Of a stretch of DNA of 64,000 nt, positions 24,033 through 34,848 are shown in pieces. The DNA comes from Brachynemurus nebulosus (Eukaryota > Arthropoda > Insecta > Neuroptera > Myrmeleontidae). Position 1 is the stretch's first letter, and the number at the start of each line of letters is the position of its first letter. Location: the NCBI GenBank assembly GCA_035578155.1, contig JAPWDM010000003.1, forward strand, positions 68,378,142-68,442,141, written 5' to 3'. The position numbers and the translations under genes were made by a program. The notes beneath the pieces were generated by a model. It saw only the letters and a list, made by a program, of their open reading frames with translations. It was not told where the DNA came from and did not search any database.

Positions 24033-25186
24033 GGGAGATTCGCTAAAAAAACAAAAAACAAATCCATTTTTTTTCTTCATAATGATGTTTTTCGAGGCGT
24101 TAGAAATATTCTTCTAAAATATTATTTAAAAAAAAAAATAAAATTCAAAAGGTTATGGGCATTTTAGTGCACGCACTTTACTATAATTCAATTTAAATAA
24201 AAAACTTTAAATGATTTTTTCTCGAAAGTACGTTTTTCGACATGATTCCTCATGAATCTCATCTCAGATACTTAAGGGGAGGTTTACTTGAGAGTCGTTA
24301 AAAAAATTCGATTTTTTTGCAGAAATTGGTAGCTAATTATGTGTAGAATATGTTCCCAAAGTGATTTTGCTGAAAGTAATTTAAGGGAAGGTTTACTTGA
24401 GATTTGATAAAAAAAAATCGATTTTTTTTTGCCGAGATTGATAGCAATTTATGTGTAGAATATGTTCCCAAAGTGATTTTACTGAAAATAATTTAAAAAC
24501 AAGATTCTTGCACATTAACCGAATCCAGCTTTCTATAAAAAAAATTCAAAAAACGTAGTTCACGCAATAATGAGTATTAAATATAAAATTTTGAAAATAC
24601 GTTTCTTTATATATATTTTCTAATATCTCGGAACTACATTTTTGGAACTGGTGGCACGATAGCTCAAAAACTATTCGATGGATCCTTTTTTTAAATTTTT
24701 TATTTTAAAGATAATTCAATTCTTCGGCACCTCTACCTAAGTTCGATACACTTTCAATATTTGTTTTATTTTTAAATTTACTTTAAAGAGCGAAAAATAA
24801 AACAAAAATCGTAATTAAAAGTTCAAACATCCGCCATTTTTTTTTCTTTCAGCAATTTATTGATATTATAGGTAGAGGTGCCGGTACTGTTCATATATTT
24901 TATAAATCTTTTTTGTTTTTGGATTTCGGTGGTTTATTACCGGCGCTAGGATGTCCACCAACAAGGCATTGGATTTTCGGATCGTCACACTGCACTATCT
25001 ATAAAATGAACACTTTTTTATATTTATTCTTGAAATTTTTTTTTTTTTTTGTATAGTTTAATACTTAGTAAATATGTGCACAAAATTTGAAATTGATATT
25101 TACTTTCGTTCTTGAGAAAAAAATTCTAGAAAAATACATGATTTTTAAGGACTCTCGAGTAAACCTCCCCTTAAGCGAATCTCCCC
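24033..25186 (+). mobile_element. TTAA MITE family 1, copy 2, interrupted by family 3
   Basis: TTAA lies at 24029-24032 and 25187-25190. The left tip GGGAGATTCGCTAAAAA and the right tip, reverse-complemented, GGGGAGATTCGCT are inverted. The left 240 bp match 3373-3605. The right part is reduced to 12 bp, so before the nested insertion this was a deletion derivative of about 255 bp. The family 3 element at 24276-25170 occupies a TTAA within it. Confidence 0.78.
24276..25170 (+). mobile_element. TTAA-flanked MITE, family 3, nested
   Basis: TTAA lies at 24272-24275 and 25171-25174. The left tip GGGGAGGTTTACTTGAGAGT and the right tip, reverse-complemented, GGGGAGGTTTACTCGAGAGT match over 20 bp with one mismatch. 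The left terminus is tandemly duplicated: 24272-24380 and 24381-24490 are roughly 110-bp repeats, both ending near ATGTTCCCAAAGTGATTTT. The body has no transposase. Confidence 0.82.
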
Positions 25187-25190
25187 TTAA

Positions 25191-26104
25191 ATGTACCTAC
25201 TGCAAACTTTCGCAAAAACGGATTAATACACATATTCGACAATGTTACTCGCGCATGTACCTATTATCATGAGGGTTTATTATGTCTAGAAGGAAAGTTG
25301 GACCAAATTACGGTTCAGGATCGGAATTAGGCATGTTAGTAGGTTATTTGAAATCACCGCTCCATTAAGTCAAAGATATTATTGTGACATTTGATCACTT
25401 TATTAACGTTGTAAGGATAAATACAATTTCCAACAATCTGTATGTTAACAATTTTTTTTCTTTTTAAATTTTAGTCAGCGAGAAAACTTGTTGATACTAA
25501 CTTTTTATCGTTGCATCTCATCTCGACCGGAATCCGTAATAGATGAGAGGTTAAATTTTACAATTATAAAAAGTATTAAAAGTAATTTGAATTTAATCGT
25601 GCAGAATAAGTCCAAGTAATTATCATTACTGTACAATTATTTCTTATAAATATCTGTTGCATTGTTCAAAAAGTAGAGAACGTGGTCTTCTATGCGGAAA
25701 GATAGAGCTACACTAGCAATGCACTCTTATTATTTCTTTTAATAATTGTTCAAATATCTCATTGACGCACATTGACTCCGGCAAAAAAGGAGCAATTAAC
25801 TTGTTCATTGTTTTCAAAATGACATCATTATTTTAATAACTCGTTACTTTTTTGTTTTTTCATTCTTTTTTTGTTAAAAAAAATAAAGTTGTGGGAAGAA
25901 TAAGGACTTTTTTTATGTAATGATAATTTATTAAGAGGTTATTTGCCACAGGGTTGTAGAAAAGAATTGTAATTTTTTTCTGCATTATTTTTGTTCTTTT
26001 ACATCCCAAGAATCAATAGTTAAAATTTGAAAACGCAATATTGAGTAATTGTTTGTTTCAAACTTGTTTTACTCAAAATTACATTTTGAAAAACGGTGCA
26101 ACCT
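25191..26104. other. AT-rich non-coding stretch
   Basis: No coding region or repeat partner was recognised here. Confidence 0.5.
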
Positions 26105-26262
26105 GTAGATTTTTATTAACACTATACAGCCCAAGCATTTTCACAGTAAACCTCCCAAGAAGCCGGCAATATTTTTAAAGAAATTTTATATAAACAAATA
26201 GCTAAAATGAATCAACATGTATGCGTAAACATACGTGCATATACATTGATATTTTTATTAAA
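26105..26262 (+). repeat. Dispersed repeat C, copy 1
   Basis: The segment around TTTCACAGTAAACCTCCC and AAGCCGGCAATAT aligns with the reverse complement of 57850-58060 (TTTCACAGTAAACTTCCC, AAGCCGACAATAT). It is non-coding and both copies are fragmentary. Confidence 0.65.
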
Positions 26263-27036
26263 AAAGTAAGATAATAAACTAGTAAAAAATAAGTAATAAT
26301 ATAAAATATTTTTGTGTTTTGTTTTCTAAAAATTGATCGCGATCAGCCTCTGCGGTTGTTGTGACTATTTTCGGATGCCGAAAACGTGGGAAGTAAAGTG
26401 TTAATTATAATGTGTAACGGTGCGTTGGAGGCGTTTTAATTTTTCTGGATCACTAAACCTACAAAAATTCACTTTTGTTAAAGTTAGTCCCTTTTTACAG
26501 ATAGAAAAGAACACAAACAGCGATATTTCGAAGTTTTTTTTAAAGCTTACAATTTTTTTTTCTAAACTGATGTAATTTTAGGTTTGGTGGCCCAGAAAAT
26601 TTAGGTTCATTAAAACCCCCTTCGATTTTTTAATATCTGAACACTCATTGAGGCTGTGGGCTGTGCCCCATAAAAGATGCTTGCCTTCAGGCGTTGACTA
26701 GAAAATAAAATTCTTCTTGATACTTGAAGGAATGCTTGATAATGTGTAAACGATTTCGGGTTGATTGCAGATAAGGTTTCTTATATGCAATCCTTTTTTA
26801 AGCTTCTAACGCCGAATAACTCACTAAGTCTGAAACGGATAAAGCAACAAAATATATTGATATACACACACACAGGCATAATTGGCAAAACATAAAAAAA
26901 ATATCAAGTTGGCGGTTTTTTTTTCATTTTTACATAAAATAATATTGAAATAACGAATCAACTGACTTTCCATAGAATTGTTTTTATTTATTATTGATGT
27001 AATTCTTTTTAAGAGGTCTGTCACTTTCGAATTCAA
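26263..27036. other. Non-coding stretch
   Basis: Mixed AT-rich sequence with a (CA)-rich spot at 26860. No element ends were recognised, although the transposase fragment just downstream implies that part of a Tc1-like element may extend into this stretch. Confidence 0.4.
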
Positions 27037-27183
27037 ATGCCGTTTCTTCTCAATGTGGTCGAGCTTCAAACTGCCGTAATTGAAGAATGGGAAAGACTGT
27101 CCCAGGAAACTATAGATAACATCATTCTGAGCATAGAAAAACGAATGGAAGCTTTGATAAGAGCACGGGAGGAACCAGGCGGG
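27037..27183 (+). pseudogene. Tc1-like transposase C-terminal fragment
   Basis: The frame gives VVELQTAVIEEWERLSQET then IDNIILSIEKRMEALIRARE. The order hydrophobic-L-(E/K)-x-A-(V/L)-x-E-EW-x2-(I/L)-x2-E-(T/D), then I-x-N-(L/I)-x2-S(M/I)-x-(R/K)R-x2-A(V/L)I-x-A(R/K)-x-G, is the conserved end of Tc1-family DDE transposases, just past the catalytic domain. In the family this region ends within about ten residues of the usual stop, and here it reads into unrelated sequence. None of the catalytic residues are present. The upstream sequence is frameshifted or replaced, and no inverted repeats were found, so it is an isolated fragment. Confidence 0.7.
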
Positions 27184-28318
27184 ATTAAAACGCTGCGTTT
27201 CATTTTCTATTTGTTAAATAGTCTTTAACTTAAATTATTCTTAGACGACATAAGATTCCAAAAATTTGCCATTTTATATGGTTACTTGTTTTACTACCGA
27301 AAATAAAGGTATATCAACTTGTGAACATGTAATTTTAAGTGAATAATTAAATAAGATTAATATTTTCTTGAAATTAAATGGTTTGTTTGATTTTTACAGA
27401 TATATTTTGTATGTTCCGCTAATTTTGCCGGTATGTATATGTTGATCAAAATACAACTACCTAATTTCCGAAAGTTTTGTAACAAAATTGCACCTACTCT
27501 TTTTAGACATCGGAAATAGAAAAAAAATTTAATTACATCAGACGCGTTCGTTCGTTTTATATTTAATTTTGGTTCATTTAACAGAACAAAATGTGATTTA
27601 TACGATGTACCACCATATTATTTGATTTACTTAATTTCGTTAAAACGTTAGCGAGAACGATTAAATACAATATCGAAACGATACTGATGTGATAATTGAT
27701 AAATTTGATAAATTTTGTTGGATGCTACTTTCAATATCGTTAACTAATTATAAAAAAAAATTTTAATTAATGAGTGTTGGCTGATGAGTGGGGTGGCTGA
27801 TAATTATGTGGGGTGGAAGTTATGAAAATTGATTAAATTAAGTGGAAACAATCGTTTTTAGGGTTCCGAAGAAAAGTTTCGGAACCGTTAAAATCTCGTC
27901 ATATTATATTCGAGGTACTTTACGTTAGTAAGGATTTGTATAATAAAGGTACGGTTTTTTCTTAAACATTTTTCATTTTGAAACCCTGTTTGCAAAATAG
28001 TAAACTTCACACAGTAAAGTTTCTTCTATTCCATCCCCAGTAAATTTGAGAAAAACAGAAATATTATCGCTCTTTAAGAACGCTCAGTGGACAGATATTA
28101 TTTAGGTTAAGCTACCAAATTCTCAAAAATGGCTCTAACCGTTGAGGAACCCTGGCTTAATGTCGATTCAACACGCATTTGGCCACTTTTTTAATATACC
28201 GATCGATAAATTTACTAACTATCAACAATTATTATTAATTTCCTGCATTTGATCAATCGATTATATCGCACGTGTCGATGGCAAACATATCGATAGGTAG
28301 TTGTTATGGAATTAATTG
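27184..28318. other. Non-coding stretch
   Basis: It includes a small perfect hairpin, GGTTCCGAA-GAAAAGT-TTCGGAACC, near 27863, which carries the AGGGTTCCG tip also seen at 2784-2856. Confidence 0.5.
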
Positions 28319-29090
28319 GGCTTGCAACGAATACCCTATTAATACCCGAATAGCGAATATTCGCCAAACACCCAGACTGAATCGGCGAATATTCAGCGAA
28401 TGCAATAATTTATATCTTTTGTGCTCCTTATAACACGATCTTTTTTAGACGACACTCCACACGATAAATATACGAAATTTAAAAAAAAATTTGCAGTAGG
28501 TACTTAGATTGGCCTTTTGCAAATTATCATGCATTCATGTAAATATTTTAAAGCGCCGTTTTTATTTTTTTACAAAACCATAATACTGCCACAACATTTT
28601 GGTACAAAACCATAATACCGCCACAACATTTTTGAAATATTCGTTTAATTCTTTTAAATCCAATATTAAATTGCAGCAATTAACGGTTTTTCTTCAATTT
28701 TTTTTTTTGAAATTTTTAAAATACGTACCTATACTAAACGGTACTCATATTATGACTGTATAGCTGGATACTTCGTGGATTTATAAGCTGTTAAATATCG
28801 AAAAATTAAATAGGTAGCTAAACGTTGATATGCAGTATAAATATATAACATTAATTACTTTGTTTTCAGTAAAATACATAATCCGTAATAGCTAGTAGGA
28901 ATATTATTTAACGCATTCGTAATTAAGGAACATTTTTTTATCTACTTTAAGATAAATTCTCTCCACTGTTCGGCATTCGTCCGAATAGTCTTTCAGTGAT
29001 CGATATTCAGTCGAATATCAAAATATAATCGAACAGGCCGCCAAATGCCAAATAGTTGTCTAATATTTGTCACCAGCCTACCATTAATAT
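28319..29090. repeat. ATTCG-reiterated block, possible degenerate hAT
   Basis: The two ends are weakly inverted: GGCTTGCAACGAATA on the left, GGCTGGTGACAAATA reverse-complemented on the right. Both ends are rich in ATTCG/CGAAT repeats such as GAATAGCGAATATTCGCC. Similar ATTCGGCC-rich sequence recurs at 47890-47995. I could not find a target duplication. Confidence 0.35.
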
Positions 29091-29191
29091 ATTGTAGATA
29101 AGGGTAGAACTATAGAGATGTTATCTAGTTCTAGTGGATATTAATAAATATGATATGGATATATTATAGGGATGTTTCGTAAGTGAGATTA

Positions 29192-30510
29192 GGGTTGACC
29201 GGGGTAATTTTGAATAGATTTTGATGAATTGAGATAAAAACGTTGTTTTAAGTATTTTTTATTTTATATACTACATTATGGTTGGTTTATTTTTAATTCT
29301 ACATTATTCAGGATGCACCACACAAATTTTGAGTAAATTCGTATGAAAAACAAAAATTTTATAAGCCGTTCACATTTCCCCGGTGCGGTTTTGCAAATCT
29401 TATGAATTTTGGGATAAAAGTGAATGCCATCAGAGAAAATTATTTAGACTGGATTACAAGAGAAGTGTGGCACATCAGAGTAAAGCTCAACTCAAATTCT
29501 CCATATTTACCCCACTTTCAAATTTTTCATTATACTTTAGAGGTCACAATTTCTCTTTGTTTAATGCAAGTTACGCATACCTCAAATTTGTACAAAAAAT
29601 GAAGGTTAAATAAAAATAACAAAAATATGAACAATTTTAGGAACAATTTTATTACAAGCTAAAAAAAATAATATTTTGATAATATTTTGTTATTTTATCA
29701 TATAAAAAAATCAAAGAATTACATGTATTCACACAAAGAAACGGAAAATAAGACTTTTTCAAGGAAATACATTTAGTTTATATGAATAAAAAACAACAAT
29801 TTATTCGGGCTAATACTGTAAATGAAAAACAAAAATTGCTTTGTGATAATCCTACTGCCCTTGGTCACTCACAGAGACACTGAAAAGAAGTAATTATTCT
29901 GTTTTGTAAGTTGTTATTGGGTAAAAGAGCACAGAAATGATTTCGTAGATTAATACACAAAACATATCGCTCTCTTTACATAATTTTTTTTTCTTTATAT
30001 TGTTTGTACAACGGAAACTTGTACAATAATGTCAGCACCATCTTCATCAACATTTTCAACTACGAAAAGGACACTACTAAAATTTTTGACCGAATGGGGT
30101 CATTTGAGAATGACGTTCACAATTACCCCACAATTTTAAAATCATGGGGTAATTGTGAATTGGTAATAAATTGTTCAATTTCTTTAGCAGTTAACAAGGA
30201 ACCATGTCAGGGTTTAGACCACTTCTTTAGAAGTACTTTTAACCATTTCTTACCTTTTAAAAAAGTGAAATGTATTAAAAAAGATTTTTTTTTGAGGACT
30301 GATCGAGGTAAGATTGACAAAATTTTGCAAGGGTTCTTTCAAAATAAAAAAAGATACTAATACTTGGAGAATTGTTATGAAATTTTTATAGGATATTAAG
30401 AAAGGACAGAAAAACATACTAAGCGTTGATTTTTAACAATGTTAATGTTATTTTAGAAATTATAGGCGCCGTCTACAATTGCCCCAATTCACAATTACCC
30501 CGGTCAACCC
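29192..30510. mobile_element. TA-type TIR element with reiterated tip motif
   Basis: The left end GGGTTGACCGGGGTAATT and the reverse-complemented right end GGGTTGACCGGGGTAATT are identical over at least 18 bp. The left flank is TA and the right flank TG, probably a mutated TA. The tip core GGGGTAA...GTGAA recurs inside near 29372, 29505, 30122 and 30148, in both orientations. A 118-codon frame at 30004-30360 spans two of those motifs and matches nothing I know, so it is not called. The architecture resembles the pogo-like element at 15256. Confidence 0.72.
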
Positions 30511-31195
30511 TGCAACTTTTTATATTCAATTTATAGATAGGCTACTTTTTTTTTACCTGTATTTCCTAAAATACCTATATACGTCAATAGACATCACAGT
30601 ACAATGCAGAGTGGTATAAGACGGCAGCAAATCATATTCCACTGCCACGCCGTCTTGTTTTACATCATAAACACCTTGTCAAAATAATTATTCAACCACC
30701 TCTCATTAATTTATTTAAACTGACAGCCTAATTAATGGTTGTTTTTAACATAAATTAGGGCATTAAATTTATATGTACATATATTACATAACAGTAGTAA
30801 GTCTAATAACATCAAAAAATACATATATTATATTGTGTGCTTCATTCATGAGTAAGCCCATGATTTAGGTACATGAAACTTGTACATACCGGAAATGATG
30901 TCAAAGTTGTCTATTGTGTCGGTATTTTGCAATTTTGATCAGCTAGAAATTCCTCGATTGCATGTTAGATACGCATTAAGTTCGGGTTCTTCAGTAGCTA
31001 GAGCTTTTCGTTCAGTTTTTAGGATAAAATCTAGAACATTTAAGTTACTTGCACTAGGAGGGTAAATTACGTGACAGTTTAACTCCCAGTAGGGGTGACA
31101 GAGTATGTACAAACAGATTTTACTTTTTTATTAATTTAACGGAAATGAAACTAGTTAGAGATTTTTTTCGTAAACGTCAGAACAGTAACAAAATT

Positions 31196-31460
31196 TGTGT
31201 TCTAAAACGTAAAAAAACTAGTGGTTAAAACTGCTGTGTTAAATAAGTAACACAACCCTGCGTTAATGTAATATTTCGTGTTTGTGTTATCTGAAAATAT
31301 TAACACAAATTTCGATTTAATAAAATAAAAATGTTAATCTGTTTTGAACAACAAAAAAGTAACACAATCTTTGTGTAAAGCAAAAGAATGTTATAAGTAC
31401 GCTTTTTTGTATATTTCAACACAAAAATTACCTACACAAAACTAGTGTCCCAGGGAGACT
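31196..31460 (+). repeat. AACACA-rich block next to the repeat copy
   Basis: GTGTTA and TAACACAA units recur about ten times (for example TAAGTAACACAACCC and TAACACAATCTTTGTGTA). The content is like the repeat at 231-516, but the sequence is not collinear with it. It probably belongs to the same element as 31726-32022, with the two separated by about 265 bp. Confidence 0.45.
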
Positions 31461-31725
31461 GTATATTATAATATACAATCTCGTAGATTACATGATTTTT
31501 TGTAGCTGAATCTGTAACAAAACAATCTCAAAATGTAAGAAAATTGTTTCATTTTTAAACGCTTAATAAAACTATATTCGTCAATAATTGAAAAAAAAAG
31601 AACTTATAATTTTTCGGTTTTGTTTAATAATAAGAACTACTCTCATTTTTTTTATTATATATATTTTGCTAGATATATGTATATTTAAACAAGTAAGAAT
31701 TTTTACACGGGACTCACTTTACGTG

Positions 31726-32022
31726 CTTTGAGTCTTATTTATAATAATATATGAACAAAATCGTTACATAATTTTTGACGATTTTCAAATATCTTAAGCT
31801 GCAGTGCAAGTAGAATATTGAATAAAAAAGTTTAACAACTGACTCTGGTAAATCTGAAAAATTAACACAAAATGTATGTCCTCTTGTATGTTAAGTAATT
31901 GGCACAAATCTTGTGTAAAGATTTGACACATATGCTTTGTGTTAAAATAACACAAAAAATTGAGTGGACCGTTCTGAACATGTGAAATGTGTTAATTTTA
32001 ACACAAATTTTTTGACTGTGAG
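31726..32022 (+). repeat. AACACA-rich dispersed repeat, copy 2
   Basis: Collinear with 231-516 and roughly 85 percent identical by eye. It ends ACACAAATTTTTTGACTGTG where copy 1 ends in a shortened form. Confidence 0.75.
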
Positions 32023-32569
32023 GCACCAACTATCTGTCTATGATTTTTGATAAAAGAACTTACATATCCATTATTTTTTCTGCGGGAAACCCATTTAAGA
32101 AAATGTGCTTGTTAATACTTACCCCACTTTTGGGGTAAGTTTTAGCAACTTTGGCACAAGTATTCACATTAAAGCTTTAACGTGATTATGATAATATTTT
32201 ATAAATATGTGTAGAAAATAAAATAAAGTATCATATTTAACGCTTTTATTATCAGAAAGGATTAAAGGAATCAATTTGACATAGAAAATTCTTATTTTTG
32301 TATTACCCTTGCCTTTGCTTAATTTAAATTAATCATTATTTTAATTTTTTTGCTGAGGCAATAGTTAGTCAATCTTTATTAATTAGCAATAATGATATTA
32401 AAAATAATCAACAAAATAATGTCGCCTTGACCTTAATAACTAAACAAAAATTGACAAATTTTCAGTCTTCAATAGACAATAAAATTACAATCGTTTAATT
32501 TTTAATATCTTCTATTATATTAAAAAAAATATATTTACTTATTAATAATTAACTACTTTTTAACTATTT

Positions 32570-32824
32570 CGTCGGCCATCTCACGAATGGTCGTATCTCA
32601 TTTTTCCTGGTTTTTCCATTTATGACGATTTGTGAAACATTAATCGAAGTCCAAGTGAGAAAATCGTAAACCATTCATCAATACAGTTTCTAAACGGCGA
32701 AAACTAGGGATACAACGGTTCGCGAGACTTATCTAAAATGCTGAATAAATATTGTCGGTGTCGCAACTCAAAATTTGAATAGAGATACGAAAATGAGATC
32801 CGACCATTCGTGAGATGGCCGACG
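32570..32824. mobile_element. 255-bp TIR MITE with possible 4-bp duplication
   Basis: The left arm CGTCGGCCATCTCACGAATG, continuing GTCG, is repeated inverted at the right end for about 38 bp with one or two mismatches. ATTT lies directly outside both ends (32566-32569 and 32825-32828). The ends are much GC-richer than the neighbourhood. A 4-bp duplication does not fit the commonest superfamilies, so classification stays open. Confidence 0.78.
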
Positions 32825-32828
32825 ATTT

Positions 32829-33871
32829 GCTTAACATTATTATAATTCTTGAAATATATGATAACTCAGCCTTAGTAATCCTAATTATCATCGAAGTTAC
32901 GATTTAAACATAGTAACAAGATCCACTACAGATCAAGCAAAACCATTCTTCTGCTTCACTGCAGAAAAGAGATATAGGAATAACATTGGAAATTAATAAC
33001 ACTGTCTGTGTTGTACAATGTTTAAACGAGGTAAATATTAACATGTCAATACTTTTTTTTAAAATTAATATTTTCCAAAAAAGGAAATTGAGAATGCTCT
33101 AAAATTCAATACAAGATGGAATATGCTACCGTTCGAGATAAGTTCAGCTTCCTTTAGATATACAGTTATGCTTTAAATCAAAAAACCGGCGACTTAAAAA
33201 TGTTCTTTTACCTAATAAAATCTACTCCTTACCCACAACTTTGTTTCGGGGCAATCGGTCGATGGTTGACTGGTCGCAACGTGCCCGTGGTCATTCACTG
33301 ATGGCAGCAGCAAGACGTAGTTCATTTGTTCGTGTATAGTTTGGCGAAAATTGGCCTGTTAATACTTACCCCCGTTAATACTAGCCCGTGTCTCCTCTAC
33401 CTCTTAAAATAATCACATCCAAAACTAACGAATGACCAACAAAGAAGGGGAGACACGAGCGTCAAAACCAAATTGTCTGTTCAAATTTGTTTCGGATTTA
33501 TTTAATAGTTTTATTCAATAATATCGTTTTAAACGATCTAACGTTAATTTTATTAGTCTGACGTCATTAACAAATGAAGCAAATTTAGACGTACAAACTA
33601 AAGTTACTATAGTTATAACACTAATATAAAAATAACCAAAAAGAAAAGGAGATATAAAACTAGTTAGGCACGTCTGATTTTGCTTCAATTGTTGCATTTG
33701 TTTTACGTCAGACCAAATTAAGTTGATTTGACCTATACATACAACCATAGAATAATTCGATAAATCAAAGGAGTTGAAAACACATAAACTTCGGAGTTCA
33801 ATATTTCGAAAACTAGATTTACAAATGTATATCTCACATGATAAGGTAAACGTTATTACAAAATTACAAAT
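32829..33871. other. Non-coding stretch
   Basis: The string TTAATACTTACCCC occurs at 33360 and also at 32115, and a CCCGTGTCTCC string at 33388 is followed by its inverted match (GGGGAGACACGAG) near 33448. These may be fragments of one element. A 127-codon minus-strand frame at 33515-33898 matches nothing I recognise. Confidence 0.35.
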
Positions 33872-34150
33872 ACCCCTGTCGCAGCATCTGCATAACATAG
33901 CGAATTTCCAATCATAAAAGTTACTTTTTTTCGAAAACCCGCTTACCTAGAATAATGGTTCAAAATGTATTTTCTGTGATTTTCTTGGTTCTTTACCTCA
34001 ATGTAAAAAAAATTGGAAAAACTTTTAAATTTTGGCAAATTGTTTGCAAAAAACTCATTTTTGTGAGGTTTTTGGAATTGGACGTGTCTGACTGGAGAAC
34101 TCATACAAAATTTTTGGACTTCCAACGTTTTATTGTTTTATTATATTTGC
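33872..34150 (+). repeat. Dispersed repeat family B, copy 2 (3' truncated)
   Basis: It begins ACCCCTGTCGCAGCATC like copy 1 and follows it through AAACTCATTTTTGTGAGG and GACGTGTCTG. Homology fades before the site where other copies carry the TA tract, and there is no microsatellite here. Confidence 0.75.
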
Positions 34151-34399
34151 ATCCCAAACTAGTATCTATCCTATAAATATAACAAGTTTCATCCAAAATG
34201 AATTTTTCGGATATATAGGCACTTAAATTTTCGAAATTTCTAAATTAATTTAAAATAGAGTTAGTCTCCAGAAATTTTGTATTATGGTAAATTTAATTTA
34301 ATAAATGACAAGTATATAAGTATAGTAATTATAAAGCATTCGCATAGAACAATAGTTTTAAGTATACATGCACATAAGCAAAATAATTTTTGAATTTTC

Positions 34400-34815
34400 C
34401 TGAAGGAAGGAAATATTTTCCCGTAATAAAAAGAATCCTAAATGTTGACGCAGGTAATAAGTTATCACTACACCAGATTTCATAAAAATCCGTTCAATAG
34501 TTTTCGCGTAATATGTGCACATGCTCAAAAAGTTTTTTTACTTTCCTGTGGGAATGAGCCACTTTCCCGAAATAAAAAGTATCTGAGATGCTGACTCAGG
34601 TAATAAGTTATCATCACACCAAATTGCATCAAAATCCGTTCAATAGTTTTTGCGTACTGTATGCACATGCTCAACATGGTTTTTCCATTTTCCCGTGGGA
34701 ATGAGACATTTTCTCGAAGTAGAAAGTATCTTAGATGTTGATCCGGGTAATAAGTTGTCGGCACACCAAATTTCATTAAAATCCATCCAGTAGTTTTTGT
34801 GTGATGCGTGAACAG
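34400..34815 (-). repeat. Three tandem units of about 148 bp
   Basis: The units start near 34400, 34547 and 34697. Each contains AGGTAATAAGTT, then ACACCAAATT or a variant, AAAATCCGTTCAATAG or a variant, and TGCACATGCTC or a variant. They resemble the 3' regions of common insect non-LTR retroelements, in which a CAGACAGA run follows TAGTTTTTGCGTGATGCG-like text. That same order is seen here at 34790-34846. Confidence 0.8.
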
Positions 34816-34848
34816 ACGAACAGACAGACAGACAGACAGACAGACAAA
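34815..34848. repeat. (CAGA)n microsatellite
   Basis: About seven CAGA units, typical of the tail of the retroelement-like array that precedes it. Confidence 0.9.

Noticed and set aside
27793..27800. CTGATGA string as a further hammerhead core
   Set aside because: No stem II hairpin and no GAAA at the required distance; the surroundings are GGGGTGG-rich direct repeats. The same holds for CTGATGA-like strings near 2192 and 5594.
30004..30360. 118-codon open frame in the 29192 element
   Set aside because: It spans reiterated terminal motifs on non-coding element DNA, does not start at an ATG and matches no family I know.
33515..33898. 127-codon minus-strand frame
   Set aside because: Low-complexity hydrophobic composition and overlap with the start of dispersed repeat B argue against a gene.
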